A stretch of DNA of 16,301 nucleotides from Geobacter sp. UBA4074 (lineage in GTDB: Bacteria; Desulfobacterota; Desulfuromonadia; Geobacterales; Pseudopelobacteraceae). Location: assembly GCA_002383415.1 (NCBI GenBank), contig DFYU01000091.1:1-16301 (forward strand). The letters run 5' to 3'. Shown here piece after piece: positions 13,633 to 16,301 of the stretch. Position numbers and translations under genes: made by a program. Under the pieces are notes generated by a model. It searched no databases and was not told where the DNA came from. It was given only the letters and a program-made list of their open reading frames with translations. The stretch's first letter is position 1; the number at the start of each line of letters is the position of its first letter.

Positions 13633-15631
13633 GCGACCGACTGCGCTTGCCATTGAAGACGAGGAGGTTCGCCGTCGCACCGTGCAGGAGCAATTGGGGG
13701 TGCCGCTAGAGCGCTGTCGTGAGCTGTTGCGGGCTGCACTGGGCGATGAGAGCTGGCGGGTGCGTAAAGAGGCGGTGGAGGTGCTGGTTGCGGCTCGTCC
13801 CGGACGGGAAGAGATCGACGGATTGATCGAGCTGCTACGGCATGAGGATAACGCCGGTCTGCGTAATGCAACCTCGGAGCTGCTGGTCAGGCTGGGTAAA
13901 CGCGCCGTGCCGGCCCTGCTCGATCATCTTCAGGATAGCGACCAGGACCTGCGCAAGCTGGTGGTTGATACGCTGGCTGCCATCGGTGAACGGAGCGCCG
14001 TGCCGGCCTTGCTGACAACCCTTGCTGACCCTGATGTCAATGTTGCCGCAGCGGCAGCCGAGGCATTGGGCGCCATCGGTGACCGATCGGCGGTGCCGGC
14101 CCTGCTACAGGCATTGGACCGCCAGCAGCACGATTTTTTCCGTTTTAATGCCTTGTCAGCCCTAGGCCGCATTGCTGTGCCAGGGCCACTGCCGCCGGTG
14201 GTGGCTTGTCTGGCCCGTCAGGATATGTTGCGTCTGGCAGCCTATGAGTGTCTGGGCAAGATCGGTGCTGATACTGCAGCGGCCGATCTGTTGCTGGAAG
14301 GTTTGCAAAGCCAGTTGCCCAGTCTGCGGTCAGTGGCAATACGTTCGCTGGCCACAGTGCTGCATAACCTGGAACCGCTGTTTCGGCAGTCGGTGATTGA
14401 CCACCTCAGGGCGCTTTTTGATCAGGGATTGCTGGAGGCCTTGACCCAGGCTGCTGTCAGCGGTACCGCAGAGGTGGCGGAAGCGGTGGTGGAGCTGTTG
14501 GAGGTGCTGGCAGACCCGCGTAGCCTGCCCTTGTTGCTGCAGGCCATGGGCAATGAATGTCTGACTTCGCGTGCCATGGACGCCCTGCAGTCCATCGGCA
14601 CAGTCGCCATTGCGCCATCAGTTGCCCGTTATGCCTTGGCCGATGAGACGGAGCGGGCTGCCATCTGCACCCTGCTGGGCCGTCTGGGGCGCTTACAAGC
14701 GGATGTTGAGCAGACCATCAGCCAGGGGTTGTCCGATGATGCCGCTCTGGTGCGCCGCGCAGCAGCCGTTGCAGCCGGTAGATTGCCCAGCGCAGCGTTA
14801 CTGTCGGCCGTGACTGGCCTGCTCGATGATGAGGATTCGTCCGTGCGCGACGCGGCGCTGCAGACCTTGCGCACCCGTGGCGGCTCCCACAGTGGGCTGG
14901 TGCGTGAGATAGCCGGTCAGATGATCAGTTCTGAGCTGCCTGAGCAGCGGCGGGCGGCAGCCCTGTTGTGCGCCGCCAGTGGTGATTGCGAACAGTTGGC
15001 CCTGCTGATCAAGGACGAACATGCAGCGGTTCGGGAGTCAGCTGTTCGTGCCGTTGGCCGGCTGGCTCTGGCCGCGTCCTGTCCCAACCTGGTGATGGCG
15101 CTGGTTGATGAGGCTGAAGAGGTGCGCATTGCCGCGGCCGAGTCGCTGAGCGGTTGTTGTGGCAAGCACGAGAGCATTGCGCCCTTACGGCTGGCATTGC
15201 AGGATCCATCGTCCTGGGTACAGGCCGCTGCGCTGCGCAGCCTGGTGGAGCTGTGCGGCAATGAGGCGCTGTCGGACGCCCTTGCTCTGTGGCAGCGGGG
15301 GGATGAGGTGGCACAACTGGCCTGTCTGGAGGCCTTTGACCTGCTTGCCGCGCCGGAGGGCTTTGCCCTGATTTCACAGGCCCTTGGTCAGCGTGATGGC
15401 GAGGTGCTGAAAGGGGTTATCGAGGTGCTGGCCCGGCACAAGCCGGATCTGCTGCTGCCCTGGCTCCATCACATCCTCAGCCACAGCGATTGGGATGTGC
15501 GGATGAGTGCGGTGCGGGCCTGTGCCAGTCTGCCGCCACCAGAGCGGCACGACCTGTTGCGTATGGCCCTTGATCGTGAGGATCATGATCTGGTCAGGCA
15601 GGCATTGCGGCAACTGCTGGACGGTCACTGA
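13619..15631 (+). CDS. HEAT-repeat (PBS-lyase type) protein, 670 aa
   Basis: Almost the entire 670 residues consist of alpha-helical repeats of about 31 residues, an extended scaffold for protein-protein binding. The clearest pair is GERSAVPALLTTLADPDVNV (123-142) and GDRSAVPALLQAL (154-166), exactly 31 residues apart. Others include LGKRAVPALLDHLQDSDQDL (92-111), WRVRKEAVEVLVAA (46-59) and repeated xxVRxAAxxxLG-type units to the C-terminus (DVRMSAVRACASL, DLVRQALRQLL). There is no signal peptide, membrane segment or enzymatic motif. E-Z type HEAT repeats also occur in phycobilin lyases, but with no phycobilin pathway expected here a scaffold role is favoured. Start at 13619 follows GGAGA at 8 bases; an ATG at 13625 is also possible. 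It is sandwiched between cheW and cheR and coupled to both, so it likely binds a chemosensory component or its target. Confidence 0.9.
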   Translation: MVMTERPTALAIEDEEVRRRTVQEQLGVPLERCRELLRAALGDESWRVRKEAVEVLVAARPGREEIDGLIELLRHEDNAGLRNATSELLVRLGKRAVPALLDHLQDSDQDLRKLVVDTLAAIGERSAVPALLTTLADPDVNVAAAAAEALGAIGDRSAVPALLQALDRQQHDFFRFNALSALGRIAVPGPLPPVVACLARQDMLRLAAYECLGKIGADTAAADLLLEGLQSQLPSLRSVAIRSLATVLHNLEPLFRQSVIDHLRALFDQGLLEALTQAAVSGTAEVAEAVVELLEVLADPRSLPLLLQAMGNECLTSRAMDALQSIGTVAIAPSVARYALADETERAAICTLLGRLGRLQADVEQTISQGLSDDAALVRRAAAVAAGRLPSAALLSAVTGLLDDEDSSVRDAALQTLRTRGGSHSGLVREIAGQMISSELPEQRRAAALLCAASGDCEQLALLIKDEHAAVRESAVRAVGRLALAASCPNLVMALVDEAEEVRIAAAESLSGCCGKHESIAPLRLALQDPSSWVQAAALRSLVELCGNEALSDALALWQRGDEVAQLACLEAFDLLAAPEGFALISQALGQRDGEVLKGVIEVLARHKPDLLLPWLHHILSHSDWDVRMSAVRACASLPPPERHDLLRMALDREDHDLVRQALRQLLDGH

Positions 15632-15633
15632 CC

Positions 15634-16301
15634 ATGCTGGTCGCAGAGCAGGCCATACTGATGCCTGACGAGGAGTTTCGACTGCTCCGTGATCTGGTGT
15701 ATGCCCACAGCGGCCTGTATTTTGGGGATGATGCCAAATACCTGCTGGAAAAACGGTTAGGGCGCCGCTTGGCCACTCACCAGCTCAAGTCGTATCGTGA
15801 GTATTACCAATTTCTGAAGTTCAATCGCAAACGAGAGCAGGAGCTGGAGGAGATCATGGATCTCCTTACCACTAACGAGACCTATTTCTTTCGTGAAGCA
15901 TATCAGCTGAGTGCCTTTTCTGATGAGATCCTGCCGGAACTTTGCAAGCGCAAGCAGGCAGCCGGCGAGCCACGCAGGATCAGGATATGGAGTGCCGGCT
16001 GTTCCAGTGGCGAAGAACCCTATACCATCGCCATGCTGCTGCTGGAACAGCAGTGCCTGCAGGGCTGGCAACTGGAGATTGTCGGCACTGATATCAGCCA
16101 ACGGGTGCTGCACCAGGCGCGGCGCGGTATCTATGGACGCTCAGCCTTTCGTATGACCGACGACTACTATCTGTTGAAGTACTTTGAACCGCAGGACGGC
16201 TCCTTTCGGATTGCCGACCGGGTAAGGCAGCTGGTGTCGATCAGCCATCTTAATCTGTTGGACAACACTCGGATGGCGATGCTGGGCAGTTTTGACCTGA
16301 T
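15634..16301 (+). CDS. cheR: CheR-type receptor methyltransferase (partial, C-terminus beyond the window)
   Basis: S-adenosylmethionine-dependent methyltransferase that methylates receptor glutamates for adaptation. The 222 visible residues include the N-terminal helical CheR domain (DEEFRLLRDLVYAHSGLYFGDDAKYLLEKRL), the active-site stretch TNETYFFRE (80-88), the SAM-binding WSAGCSSGEEPYT (119-131), GTDIS (151-155) and the start of the next motif SFDL at the window edge. No stop is reached. The ATG at 15634 is 2 bases after the HEAT stop and has only a weak ribosome site, so coupling to the HEAT gene is likely; an ATG at 15661 is an alternative. Whether a TPR domain follows, as in some relatives, cannot be seen. 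Its presence shows that the system should include methylated receptors, though none is encoded here. Confidence 0.95.
   Translation, partial: MLVAEQAILMPDEEFRLLRDLVYAHSGLYFGDDAKYLLEKRLGRRLATHQLKSYREYYQFLKFNRKREQELEEIMDLLTTNETYFFREAYQLSAFSDEILPELCKRKQAAGEPRRIRIWSAGCSSGEEPYTIAMLLLEQQCLQGWQLEIVGTDISQRVLHQARRGIYGRSAFRMTDDYYLLKYFEPQDGSFRIADRVRQLVSISHLNLLDNTRMAMLGSFDL

Noticed and set aside
1..16301. Mobile elements, tRNA/rRNA genes, CRISPR arrays, phage genes or toxin-antitoxin pairs
   Set aside because: Read for these on both strands: no transposase or integrase motifs, no tandem spaced repeats, and no cloverleaf candidate was noticed in the few intergenic gaps. Nearly all bases are covered by recognisable genes.

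Overview
The window looks like a chromosomal segment from a Geobacter-like deltaproteobacterium (Desulfuromonadia, for example the Geobacter/Trichlorobacter/Pelobacter propionicus group). This is inferred from gene content: squalene-hopene cyclase next to a hopanoid-associated epimerase, a tungsten aldehyde ferredoxin oxidoreductase family protein, a two-gene glutaminase plus NadE pair, and a large non-flagellar type chemosensory operon with PATAN/DUF4388 and HEAT proteins. The DNA is GC-rich, densely coding and uniform in character. I see no mobile elements, tRNA, rRNA or CRISPR arrays.

Region 1 (1-2343, minus strand) is hopanoid biosynthesis: squalene-hopene cyclase, then, after a roughly 115-base gap holding two hairpins, the start of an HpnA-type NAD-dependent epimerase that runs off the left edge. 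Region 2 (2344-2560) is a divergent intergenic region.

Region 3 (2561-8006, plus strand) is a tightly packed run: YhbY RNA-binding protein, an AOR-family tungstoenzyme, YraN/UPF0102, a stand-alone nitrilase-fold glutaminase, NadE, and the GTPase Der. The first five have gaps of 3-16 bases or overlapping stop/start codons. The glutaminase and NadE together should make the glutamine-dependent NAD synthetase that many bacteria encode as one fused chain. A bulged hairpin with a T-rich tail follows der.

Region 4 (8087-16301, plus strand, continuing past the right edge) is one chemosensory operon: PATAN-receiver protein, single-domain CheY, CheA without its own receiver, an ExeA/GspA-type AAA+ ATPase, a CheW with a long disordered N-terminus, a second CheW, a 670-residue HEAT-repeat protein, and CheR (cut by the window edge). 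No methyl-accepting receptor or CheB is present in the window. There are no flagellar genes. The core parts (CheA, CheY, two CheW, CheR) suggest a complete signalling array. The ATPase, PATAN-receiver and HEAT proteins are not standard chemotaxis parts and make this the most interesting stretch; an output on type IV pili, secretion or another non-flagellar function is plausible but unproven.
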